From Allomuricauda sp. (GTDB lineage Bacteria > Bacteroidota > Bacteroidia > Flavobacteriales > Flavobacteriaceae), in the NCBI RefSeq assembly GCF_002699205.1, contig NZ_PABT01000011.1, positions 80,445-144,444 on the forward strand: a stretch of 64,000 bases of DNA. The letters are read 5' to 3'. Each line of letters starts with the position of its first letter. Positions within the stretch are counted from its first letter, which is position 1. Below the pieces are notes generated by a model, which was given only the letters and a program-made list of their open reading frames with translations, was not told the DNA's origin and ran no database searches. The position numbers and the translations under genes were made by a program. Shown here piece after piece: positions 24,443-32,229 of the stretch.

Positions 24443-24982
24443 TCAAAAACTGTACTCTGGTATTTTGCCTTTTACGCCTTTGTAAAATTCATGGATTTTT
24501 TCAAGATCCCTATCCATGGACCCTGTGGGATAAAAGGGCTCCCCAATTTTGATTTCTTTTTTTCCAAAATCAAAAGCTACCATTACAAGAGGAACATTTG
24601 CTTTTTTGGCAATATGATAAAACCCTGTTCTTAATTGTTCTACTTTTTTTCGGGTCCCTTCAGGTGCAAGCGCAAGCCTGAACACTTTTCTATCATTGAA
24701 GATCTGAACAATGTTATCTACCGTATTGGAACTTTTGGAACGATCTACGGGTGTACCTCCTGTCCACCTAAAAAACCATCCGAAAGGTGGTTTAAAAAGA
24801 CTCTTTTTTCCAATAAAGTTAATTTCCTTGTTCACCACTTTCCTGATCAAAAGTCCCAAAAAAAAGTCCAACCAATGTGTATGGGGAACCACGATTACCA
24901 CACACTTATCCACATTGGGGAAAGAACCCTTGAGTTTCCACCCCAACACTTTAAAGTATATAAATTTGGACAGTTTATGCAT
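24443..24982 (-). CDS. PlsC-like lysophospholipid/glycerol acyltransferase
   Basis: This 179-residue member of the 1-acylglycerol-3-phosphate acyltransferase superfamily transfers acyl chains at the inner membrane. The HX4D catalytic motif is in VVPHTHWLDFF (about residue 34) and the substrate motif is ALAPEGTRKK (about 109). It is shorter than PlsC itself (about 240), which is usual for this flavobacterial subgroup, so the true acceptor is uncertain. It is the last gene of a run with kdnB, a HAD phosphatase and kdsB, suggesting an envelope-lipid role. Confidence 0.85.
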   Translation of the reverse strand: MHKLSKFIYFKVLGWKLKGSFPNVDKCVVIVVPHTHWLDFFLGLLIRKVVNKEINFIGKKSLFKPPFGWFFRWTGGTPVDRSKSSNTVDNIVQIFNDRKVFRLALAPEGTRKKVEQLRTGFYHIAKKANVPLVMVAFDFGKKEIKIGEPFYPTGSMDRDLEKIHEFYKGVKGKIPEYSF

Positions 24983-25017
24983 TTGTCTTCAATGGTCTGT
25001 TAATTTAAAGAACAAAC

Positions 25018-26145
25018 CTATATTTTTTCAAAAAGGGCCTGGAGGCGTTTTGGGGTCATTATGGCTTTCCAATCCCTTCCGAGCGCATTTTCCCAAAGAG
25101 GTTCCAGGCTCAATGAAACATTGACCATAACATCAAAATCGTTTTGGGTGAGATCGGCGCAGATACCTTTTGGCAGTGTTATGCCGTGTTTATCCATCAT
25201 TTTGTTGAACAATGAAACTCCTTCGGGATAAAATTCTTCCAGGTGTTGGAACACCAAACAATTCCCTATACCGTGTTTCACGCCCAAAAGGTAGGATAGA
25301 CCATAGCTCATGGCATGTGCCACCCCTACTTGTGAATATGCGATACTCATTCCCCCGTGCCAGGAAGCCATCATTAACTTCTCCCTTGATTCTTTGTCGG
25401 GTATGTCCCCAAGAAATACTTCTTTACAAAGCTCCATGGCTTTTTCACCATAACTTTGACTAAAGGCATTCAGATAGGTCCCTGTTAAAGATTCCACACA
25501 ATGGATAAAACAATCCATTCCCGTATAGAACCATTGCTCCTTGGGAACTGTTTTACTGAAATCGGGATCTAACAGCACTTGATCAAAAGGTGTAAAATCG
25601 GAATTAATCCCCAATTTTTTTTCCGGCCCCAATAATACCGTGGTCCGGGACACTTCGGCCCCTGTGCCACTAATGGTAGGAATGCCAACATGGTACAGGG
25701 CCGGTTTGTTCACCAAGTCCCAACCTTGGTAGTCTTTTGCGAGTCCTTTGTTATTCAATAAAATGGATACGGCCTTGGCCAAATCCAGTAATGTCCCCCC
25801 TCCAATTCCAATCACCCCTGAAGGGAGTTCGCTGTACTTCTCCCTAATCTGGGCCACCAAGGCATCTACTTGGGCAGTTTTGGGTTCCTCTTCCGCCGAA
25901 ATAAATATGATCTCATCATTGAACATCAAAGGCATTTTTTCCAAAAACTCATTGTTTTCGAAGAAATCGTCCACTAAATATATAAATGGTGCATCCGAAC
26001 TTTTGCGCATGGGCAACAAAATATCCCCCAATTGCGAAAAACATCCAGGCCCAAAAATTACCCTGGGAACCATGGGAAAGTTTCTGAAACTTGTTTTATG
26101 ACTCGAGGCTGTTTGCTGTTTTTTCAAATTATCTTCTGTCTTCAT
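25018..26145 (-). CDS. kdnB: Iron-containing alcohol dehydrogenase, KdnB-like (Kdo 8-oxidase)
   Basis: This 375-residue group III alcohol dehydrogenase has NAD-binding GIGGGTLLDLAKA and PTISGTGAE. Fe ligands are visible as D and H in MDCFIHCVES and two His in VAHAMSYGLSYLLGVKHGIGN. The segments PRVIFGPGCFSQLG and KLGINSDFTPFDQ point to KdnB, which oxidises the C8 hydroxyl of Kdo so that KdnA can make 8-amino-Kdo. kdsB lies two genes upstream, which supports this. No KdnA aminotransferase is in the window. The start overlaps the HAD gene stop (TAATG). Confidence 0.8.
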   Translation of the reverse strand: MKTEDNLKKQQTASSHKTSFRNFPMVPRVIFGPGCFSQLGDILLPMRKSSDAPFIYLVDDFFENNEFLEKMPLMFNDEIIFISAEEEPKTAQVDALVAQIREKYSELPSGVIGIGGGTLLDLAKAVSILLNNKGLAKDYQGWDLVNKPALYHVGIPTISGTGAEVSRTTVLLGPEKKLGINSDFTPFDQVLLDPDFSKTVPKEQWFYTGMDCFIHCVESLTGTYLNAFSQSYGEKAMELCKEVFLGDIPDKESREKLMMASWHGGMSIAYSQVGVAHAMSYGLSYLLGVKHGIGNCLVFQHLEEFYPEGVSLFNKMMDKHGITLPKGICADLTQNDFDVMVNVSLSLEPLWENALGRDWKAIMTPKRLQALFEKI

Positions 26146-26849
26146 TAGTTGTCCAAATACTTCAGGATATCCTTAATACTGTTCAATTTCAAATGGTTGT
26201 TCACCATCTCTTCCTCCGGTACCATTTCGTGAGCCCACGTGGTGTGAAAAGGCACATGAACCGCTTTTGCACCAATATTCAAGATAGGCAGTACATCCGA
26301 CTTTAAGGAATTGCCTATCATTAAAAATTCACCTACATCTATGTTTAAATGCTCCAGTAAATTACTGTAATTATGTTCTTTTTTATCGCTCAATACTTCT
26401 ACATGGTGAAAGTACTTGGAAAGTCCCGATTTCTCCAATTTCCTTTCCTGGTCCAACAAATCACCTTTAGTAAGTACGATCAATCTATACTTGCCCACCA
26501 ATTTTGATAGGACTTCCTCTACGCCATCAAGCAACTCTACTGGATGGGAAATCATCTTTTTTCCAAGATTCAAAATTTCACCAATGGTCTTTTGCGGAAC
26601 CTTATGATTGGAAAGGTCCAGTGCGGATTCGATCATGGAAAGTACAAAACCTTTAATACCGTAACCATAAATATCCAAGTTGTCCATTTCAATTTTAAAG
26701 AGTTCTTGGTCAATCTTATTTTTGGTCTCGTAACCTTCCAAAAGTTCCGCAAACTTTTCTTCGGTTTCCCTAAAGTAGGTTTCGTTTACCCACAGGGTAT
26801 CGTCCGCATCAAAACCAATTGTTTTTATGTTGGAGAAATCTACTTCCAT
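26145..26849 (-). CDS. HAD-superfamily hydrolase
   Basis: This 234-residue haloacid dehalogenase-like phosphatase has motif [10 protein letters not shown] (near residue 13), motif II VLTKGD (about 125), a lysine (KKEHNY) and motif [12 protein letters not shown] (about 178). The helical cap lies between motifs I and II (subclass C1). Substrate is unknown. It overlaps kdsB at its start and kdnB at its end, so it is translationally coupled with Kdo genes and could act on a sugar phosphate. Confidence 0.85.
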   Translation of the reverse strand: MEVDFSNIKTIGFDADDTLWVNETYFRETEEKFAELLEGYETKNKIDQELFKIEMDNLDIYGYGIKGFVLSMIESALDLSNHKVPQKTIGEILNLGKKMISHPVELLDGVEEVLSKLVGKYRLIVLTKGDLLDQERKLEKSGLSKYFHHVEVLSDKKEHNYSNLLEHLNIDVGEFLMIGNSLKSDVLPILNIGAKAVHVPFHTTWAHEMVPEEEMVNNHLKLNSIKDILKYLDN

Positions 26850-27568
26850 ATCTTTCTTGCCCTTTCCAGATCTTCTGGGGTGTCAATTTCAATTCCAGTG
26901 ACATGGGTTTCCACCATTTTTATTTTTTTGCCATACTCCAAAAATCGTATGGCCTCTATTTTTTCTTTGGCCTCCAAGGGCAACATCGGCAACTTTTGAA
27001 AATCCATTAATGCCCGTTTTCTAAAAACGTAGACACCTTTGTGCTTGTAATACGGTACCTCAACTTCCTTGTCTCTAGGATAGGGAATGGGGGAACGCGA
27101 GAAATACAGGGCAAAATCTTGATTGTCCACGATTACTTTTACCGTATTGGGATTGGAAATTTCATCCCAATCCGTAATCGGGGTCATTAGCGAGGCAAGA
27201 TCTATCTTTTTATCCGTATCATTTTTAAAGACCTGGATAATTTTTTTCAAGCTTTCCGAATCTATAAAGGGCTCGTCTCCCTGAACGTTGATCACAATAT
27301 CCACATCCATATCCTCAACGGCCTCCGCAATCCTATCGCTTCCACTCTCATGGGTATTTTTGCTCATTATCACCTTACCTCCAATTTCCACGATCACATC
27401 GGAGATTATTTGGCTGTCCGTAACCACGTAAACCTCATCAAAAAGTCCTGTATTTACGGCAGCTTCGTAGGTCCTGACAATTACGGGTTTCCCGCCAAGA
27501 TCCTGCATCAATTTTGCTGGAAACCTTGAGGCCTTATAGCGGGCGGGAATCATGGAAATTATTTTCAC
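26840..27568 (-). CDS. kdsB: 3-deoxy-manno-octulosonate cytidylyltransferase
   Basis: This 242-residue CMP-Kdo synthetase activates Kdo (or 8-amino-Kdo) with CTP for lipopolysaccharide assembly. The nucleotide-binding start [28 protein letters not shown] and the [13 protein letters not shown] end are typical. GTG 27568 is preferred: upstream residues in the frame lie in the preceding DUF4126 gene and are not conserved. It is the first of a kdsB-HAD-kdnB-acyltransferase run. Confidence 0.93.
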   Translation of the reverse strand: MKIISMIPARYKASRFPAKLMQDLGGKPVIVRTYEAAVNTGLFDEVYVVTDSQIISDVIVEIGGKVIMSKNTHESGSDRIAEAVEDMDVDIVINVQGDEPFIDSESLKKIIQVFKNDTDKKIDLASLMTPITDWDEISNPNTVKVIVDNQDFALYFSRSPIPYPRDKEVEVPYYKHKGVYVFRKRALMDFQKLPMLPLEAKEKIEAIRFLEYGKKIKMVETHVTGIEIDTPEDLERARKIWK

Positions 27569-27593
27569 GTCTAGTTTTTTGGTTGAACGATTG

Positions 27594-28166
27594 CTATTTT
27601 GCTTTGGGTCTGATTTTTCTGTAAATCCTAAATATGACCAATAAAATGATGATGACCAAGATCGCTGCAATTGGCGGCACCAAGATGGATGCAGTACTAA
27701 CGGCTACCGCTGCTCCAGTTTCCACAGTGGATACCAGTGGGTTGGCCAACCCTCCCGTGGTTCCCGTGGAAGTGAGCCTGCCCGCTGCGTTTGCCCCTTT
27801 AATGGCCGTTGCCGTTCCTCCTCCTGCGATAATGGCCAAAGACCAGGTCACAACCGGATCTAAATTTGCCGCTGTAGAAACAACGACCGCTGTCCCCGCA
27901 ATTCCGGCCAAAGGAATGGCGATGCTGTCCAACACGTTGTCCACCCAAGGAATAAAGTAGGCGAAAATCTCAACGATCGTAGCCACCCCCAAGGTGATCA
28001 AAGCGGTGAGGCTGCCTATCCATTGCCAGTTCTCGTTAAGGTCCCAAACCCCTAGATATGCCGCAAAACTTAGGGCGAAAAGTGGCAGGAAAACGCGAAA
28101 GCCTACGGAAGCTGCCAATCCGATTCCGAGGAACAAACTTATTATGGTATCTGGTTCTATATTCAT
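27594..28166 (-). CDS. DUF4126 membrane protein
   Basis: This 190-residue integral membrane protein has about five or six hydrophobic segments and glycine-rich loops ([20 protein letters not shown]). The N-terminus [18 protein letters not shown] is the signature of DUF4126 proteins, found widely in bacteria with no known function. It sits between a helicase gene and kdsB on the same strand, with 25-bp spacings that suggest one transcript. Confidence 0.82.
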   Translation of the reverse strand: MNIEPDTIISLFLGIGLAASVGFRVFLPLFALSFAAYLGVWDLNENWQWIGSLTALITLGVATIVEIFAYFIPWVDNVLDSIAIPLAGIAGTAVVVSTAANLDPVVTWSLAIIAGGGTATAIKGANAAGRLTSTGTTGGLANPLVSTVETGAAVAVSTASILVPPIAAILVIIILLVIFRIYRKIRPKAK

Positions 28167-28190
28167 GCTGATGTCTAAAATAGGGTATTC

Positions 28191-29624
28191 CTAGTCAAGA
28201 AAAAAATCATCTTTGAAACCGATGAGGTATAGCTGTTGCTCCGCCCTTGTTACAGCGGTATAGAGCCATCGTAAATAATCCTTATCCACACCGTTGGGCA
28301 AATAGGGCTGTTCCACAAAAACAGTGTTCCACTGGCCCCCTTGCGATTTGTGGCAGGTAATGGCATACGAGAATTTCACTTGAAGGGCGTTAAAGAACTT
28401 ATTGTTCTTGACCCCTAAAAACTTCCGATATTTGGATTTTTCATGGGCGTAGTCTTTCATTACTTCTTGATACAGTCTGTTGCCGTCTTCATAGGACAGT
28501 GATGGTGTCTCCGCTGTTATGGTATCCAATAGGAGAACAGTCTCAAATGGTTTTTGCCCAGGGTAATCCACCATTTTCACCTTTACTTCGGCAAACTTAA
28601 AGCCATAAAGTTCTTTTATGGCAAACAGTTCCAATATCTCAATAATATCTCCATTCGCAATAAAACCGGCCTCAGAGTTTGGTTTTAACCAAAAGTAATT
28701 GTTTTTGACGACCATCATATAATCACCTACAGCGATTTCATTGTCCAAAAAAAGGATACGCTCCCTTATATTTTGGTTGTATAGATTTGCCCTTTTATTG
28801 GAGCGGACAATTATGGCGGTCTGTTCTTTGCCGTTTTGACTATAAGATGAATCTATGGCCTCTTGTATCTCATTTCCATCGATCAACCTGACTATATCCG
28901 TAAAATTGTCCAACTCAAACTTAAAGTCCCCAAAAAATTCAGATTGCAATTGCTCCCTGAGATTGGTAGCGTTATATAGGATGCCCGATTCTCCAGATTG
29001 CCGCATGACCTCATCCAGCTCCAAGCACTCTACTTCTTTATCATAGTTCAAGGAAAGGCGGTTTTCGTCCAGTGCAGGGCTCAAATCGAGCTTTACCGGT
29101 GGCAACTGGGCAGTATCACCAATTAAGATCAGTTTACAATTATGGCCGGAGTGTACATAAAACATCAAATCGTCCAATAGGGAACCATTTTCAAACAATT
29201 TGGAATCCGCAGGAGTATCGGGGATCATGGATGCTTCGTCCACTATAAAAATCGTGTTTCTATGTTTGTTCGGGGCAAGTACAAATTGAATTCCCCCTCC
29301 AGCTTGTTTCTTTGGAAAGTATATCTTTTTATGAATGGTAAATGACTTGTTTCCCGAATAAACGGACATAACTTTTGCTGCCCTTCCCGTTGGCGCCATC
29401 AAAACAGCGCTCATTTTAACCTTCCAAAGACTGCTCACCAAAGTGGCGACCAAGGTGGTTTTCCCCGTTCCAGCAAATCCTTTTAAAAGGAAGACATTAT
29501 CCTTTTTATTTCCTAAAACAAAGTTAGCCAGCATATTAAGTGCCAAACCTTGTTTTGTGGTAGGTACGTGGGGAAATTTATCCGTTAAAATCTTTAAAAA
29601 TCCAGATGCGGTAAATTCATTCAT
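28191..29624 (-). CDS. RecD/Dda-like SF1B DNA helicase
   Basis: This 477-residue ATP-dependent helicase has motif I KGFAGTGKTTLVATL (about residue 50), motif II FIVDEASMI (about 128), motif III LIGDTAQLPPV (about 160), and the C-terminal UvrD_C_2 region with SYAITCHKSQGGQWNTVFV and WLYTAVTRAE. It resembles RecD2/Dda single-strand translocases, without RecBC partners. This is a conserved flavobacterial neighbour of the rsmD region. Function in replication restart or repair is inferred. Confidence 0.88.
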   Translation of the reverse strand: MNEFTASGFLKILTDKFPHVPTTKQGLALNMLANFVLGNKKDNVFLLKGFAGTGKTTLVATLVSSLWKVKMSAVLMAPTGRAAKVMSVYSGNKSFTIHKKIYFPKKQAGGGIQFVLAPNKHRNTIFIVDEASMIPDTPADSKLFENGSLLDDLMFYVHSGHNCKLILIGDTAQLPPVKLDLSPALDENRLSLNYDKEVECLELDEVMRQSGESGILYNATNLREQLQSEFFGDFKFELDNFTDIVRLIDGNEIQEAIDSSYSQNGKEQTAIIVRSNKRANLYNQNIRERILFLDNEIAVGDYMMVVKNNYFWLKPNSEAGFIANGDIIEILELFAIKELYGFKFAEVKVKMVDYPGQKPFETVLLLDTITAETPSLSYEDGNRLYQEVMKDYAHEKSKYRKFLGVKNNKFFNALQVKFSYAITCHKSQGGQWNTVFVEQPYLPNGVDKDYLRWLYTAVTRAEQQLYLIGFKDDFFLD

Positions 29625-29683
29625 GAGGGCTAAATATAGCGCTCTTTTTTAAAGCAAAAAGTTTCGCAATTAAAAAAATATTG

Positions 29684-29691
29684 TAGATTTG
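29684..29691 (+). promoter_or_regulatory. Consensus -7 promoter element
   Basis: TAGATTTG matches the Bacteroidetes TAnnTTTG element; it lies 40 bp upstream of the gene at 29732 and divergent from the helicase gene. Confidence 0.6.
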
Positions 29692-29731
29692 TCTGTAACC
29701 ACTAAATTAACTTTGAAAGACAGTATCAGAT

Positions 29732-30469
29732 ATGTTAAACTTAATTCTTATTGTTGTATTAATATGCCTTGTGACCATAGGGCTTGTTTTCTTGATCGAT
29801 AGATTTTTACCTCAAAAAATAAAGCCGGTTCTGGTAATTCTCTTTGGAATTTTGAGTATTTACCTAGGGTATAAAATATATGACTCCATCAATGCCCCCA
29901 TTGAGTTCAATAAGGTGAAAACCGAAAGATTCACCCAAGTTATCAACAAACTCAAAGATATTAGGGATTCCCAGGAAGCTTACAAAACGGTAAACGGAAA
30001 ATATGCCAATGATTTTGAAAGCTTGATCAAATTCATAGATACAGGCCATTACACCATTACCACACAACGTGACTCCTCGTTCATGAGATATGATAAGGTC
30101 TATCAAATTGAAATGCAACAGGACACGGTTATCGTGGATACTTTGGGAACAGTAAAGGTAAAAGACTCCCTTTTTGGGGCTGACGACCGTTACAAAACCA
30201 TGATGAACGTTCCTTTTGCCCAAAACAACGAGAAATTTGAAATGAAGGCGGATATTATTGACAAGGGCGGGTACAAAGTTCCTGTTTTTGAAGCCAAAGT
30301 GAAGAAAAACGTTGTGCTTTACGACCAGCCAGAAGATTTGGTCGAAAAAGAAAACACCCATCAGAGTGTTGAGGAAGTGAACGGTTCCGAAATTAAAGTA
30401 GGTTCATTGACCGATGTAAGTACAAACGGTAACTGGCCACCTATCTACGATAGGAAAAATATAAACTAG
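29732..30469 (+). CDS. Conserved membrane protein of unknown function
   Basis: This 245-residue protein begins with two membrane helices (about 1-25 and 32-50); a large soluble region with alpha and beta segments follows and ends in WPPIYDRKNIN. I do not recognise a characterised domain. It precedes a DUF3822 gene and rsmD in the same orientation, an arrangement I associate with flavobacteria, so it is probably an ordinary core gene. Confidence 0.75.
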   Translation: MLNLILIVVLICLVTIGLVFLIDRFLPQKIKPVLVILFGILSIYLGYKIYDSINAPIEFNKVKTERFTQVINKLKDIRDSQEAYKTVNGKYANDFESLIKFIDTGHYTITTQRDSSFMRYDKVYQIEMQQDTVIVDTLGTVKVKDSLFGADDRYKTMMNVPFAQNNEKFEMKADIIDKGGYKVPVFEAKVKKNVVLYDQPEDLVEKENTHQSVEEVNGSEIKVGSLTDVSTNGNWPPIYDRKNIN

Positions 30470-30525
30470 CTATAGTACCGAACGATACAAATAGCACCCA
30501 TAAAAAACTGTCCATTCAAGCTGGC

Positions 30526-31284
30526 TTGAATGGACTTTCTTTTTGCGTATTGGATACCATTACCAATAACATCCTGGCTTTTGAAAAAGTTCACTTCAAA
30601 ACGCAGTTAACCCCTTACCTTATGCTCAAGGAGTTAAAAGGGAAACTGAGCGAACAGGGAGAAATTGGAAGTAACTTTTCCGAAGTAATGGTCATCCATA
30701 AAAACAATATGTTCGGCTTGGTCCCCAAACCGCTTTTCAACAAAGAAGAACTACCAAACTATCTAAAGTTCAATGCCAAAATAATGGCAAATGACCTTAT
30801 CGCCTACGATGAAATACCCAATCAGGAAATCATCAATGTTTACATTCCATATACCAATGTAAACAACTTTATTTTTGAACTCTTCGGGGAGTTTGAATTC
30901 AAACATAGCGGTACTGTTCTCATCAACACCTTATTGAATCAAAACAGAACAACCTCCGAACCTGTTTGCTTTGTCCAGGTATCGGAACGGGAAATGGAAA
31001 TGATGGTAATCTCCGATAAAAAACTGTTGTTCTACAACCAATTTGAATACAATACCAAAGAGGATTTTCTTTATTATTTATTGTTCAGTCTGGAGCAATT
31101 GCAAATGGATTTGGAAAAAGTGCAACTTAAACTTTTCGGAACCATTGAAGAAGGAGATGATATCTACGAACTCTGCTACAAATACGTTAAAAATATTTCA
31201 GTTTTTGTACCAGGGAATTCCTCTTTGCACAATGAACAATTGGAAAATGAGAGCATAGACTTTTCGATTTTAAGCTCCCTATAA
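30526..31284 (+). CDS. DUF3822 family protein, start uncertain
   Basis: This 252-residue protein belongs to DUF3822, an actin-like/ASKHA-related family of Bacteroidetes found next to rsmD. TTG 30526 is the first usual start codon in the frame. However, codons upstream (KKLSIQAG before LNGLSFCVLD) look like the conserved N-terminus of the family, and the frame is open back to 30454 without ATG, GTG or TTG; the nearest candidates are ATA 30472 or CTG 30508. A perfect 11-bp inverted repeat (30510-30535) overlaps this start area. It abuts rsmD with no gap. Confidence 0.8.
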   Translation: MNGLSFCVLDTITNNILAFEKVHFKTQLTPYLMLKELKGKLSEQGEIGSNFSEVMVIHKNNMFGLVPKPLFNKEELPNYLKFNAKIMANDLIAYDEIPNQEIINVYIPYTNVNNFIFELFGEFEFKHSGTVLINTLLNQNRTTSEPVCFVQVSEREMEMMVISDKKLLFYNQFEYNTKEDFLYYLLFSLEQLQMDLEKVQLKLFGTIEEGDDIYELCYKYVKNISVFVPGNSSLHNEQLENESIDFSILSSL

Positions 31285-31824
31285 ATGCGTATTGTTTCAG
31301 GAAAATACAAGGGCAAAAGGTTGACTGCCCCAAAAAAACTACCTGTAAGGCCCACGACGGACATGGCCAAGGAAGCCCTGTTCAATATCCTGAACAATCG
31401 CTTTTATTTTGATGGACTCAACGTACTGGACCTATTTGCGGGAACGGGCAATATTAGTTACGAGTTTGCATCCAGGGGCACCGAAAAAATAACCGCAGTG
31501 GACGCCCATCAAGGTTGTGTGAAATACATTTCAAAAACTTCGCAAGAACTGGGTTTCCCCATCTCCACCATAAAATCCGATGTATATAGGTTTCTACAGG
31601 GCACCCCTGAAAAATTTGATCTTATTTTTGCGGACCCGCCCTATGCTTTTGATACCGAACAATTTTTAAAAATCGCGGACCTGGTCTTTGAAAAACAACT
31701 CTTGCTCGCTGAAGGCGTTTTGGTGATTGAACACTCTGAACAAACCGATCTTTCCGGGCATCCCAAATTTTCGGAACAAAGAAAGTATGGAGGTAGTATT
31801 TTCAGTTTCTTCGAAGTTGATTAA
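31285..31824 (+). CDS. rsmD: 16S rRNA (guanine966-N2)-methyltransferase
   Basis: This 179-residue SAM-dependent methyltransferase modifies G966 of 16S rRNA. It has MRIVSGKYKGKRL at the N-terminus, the SAM motif VLDLFAGTGNISYE (about residue 50) and the catalytic LIFADPPYAFD (about 115). Start codon directly follows the DUF3822 stop. Its stop codon abuts the 3' end of the RNase P RNA gene on the other strand. Confidence 0.95.
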   Translation: MRIVSGKYKGKRLTAPKKLPVRPTTDMAKEALFNILNNRFYFDGLNVLDLFAGTGNISYEFASRGTEKITAVDAHQGCVKYISKTSQELGFPISTIKSDVYRFLQGTPEKFDLIFADPPYAFDTEQFLKIADLVFEKQLLLAEGVLVIEHSEQTDLSGHPKFSEQRKYGGSIFSFFEVD

Positions 31825-31825
31825 A

Positions 31826-32119
31826 AGCAGGCCATAAGCCGGATTCTGTATATCCTTATCATTTATCTAGACAAATGGTTACCCAAGTGTTCCAACCGCC
31901 TACCCTCCAACTCGGGCGTGCAACCCTCAAACGTTGGTTTACATGGCGTTTCACCGCATAGAGTTTGCCGATTTCACTACAGCCGAACTGTACTTGCTTT
32001 CTGTTGCACTGGTCCTCGCCTCACGGCGGACGGGCGTTACCCGCTATGCTGCACTTTGGTGTCCGGACTTTCCTCTCCAAGCACGGTTGCCCATACTTGC
32101 AGCGATAAGGTGGCCTGCT
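31826..32119 (-). ncRNA. rnpB: RNase P RNA (bacterial type A)
   Basis: Read on the minus strand, the RNA starts near 32119 with AGCAGGCCA, which pairs perfectly with TGGCCTGCT at the 3' end (P1 helix, 9 bp). The universal cores GAGGAAAGTCCGGACACC near the 5' side and ACAGAATCCGGCTTATGGCC at the 3' end are present, as well as the conserved middle region around CTGTAGTGAAATCGGC. A -7 element TACCTTTG lies 6 bp upstream of the predicted 5' end. About 294 nt; it processes tRNA 5' ends together with RnpA. Confidence 0.95.
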
Positions 32120-32125
32120 AATTTA

Positions 32126-32133
32126 CAAAGGTA
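32126..32133 (-). promoter_or_regulatory. rnpB promoter -7 element
   Basis: TACCTTTG on the minus strand matches TAnnTTTG and lies 6 bases before the P1 helix that begins the RNA. Confidence 0.7.
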
Positions 32134-32198
32134 ACCCAATTGTTAATAAAAAAAGGCTTAACTGTGCACTTGTAGTCAACTTTACGCAATCCTATTTT

Positions 32199-32206
32199 TA
32201 TATTTG
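32199..32206 (+). promoter_or_regulatory. dnaX promoter -7 element
   Basis: TATATTTG matches TAnnTTTG exactly, about 24 bp upstream of the dnaX TTG start codon and divergent from the rnpB promoter. Confidence 0.65.
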
Positions 32207-32229
32207 TAGTAATTCTATTTTTCCCAGCA

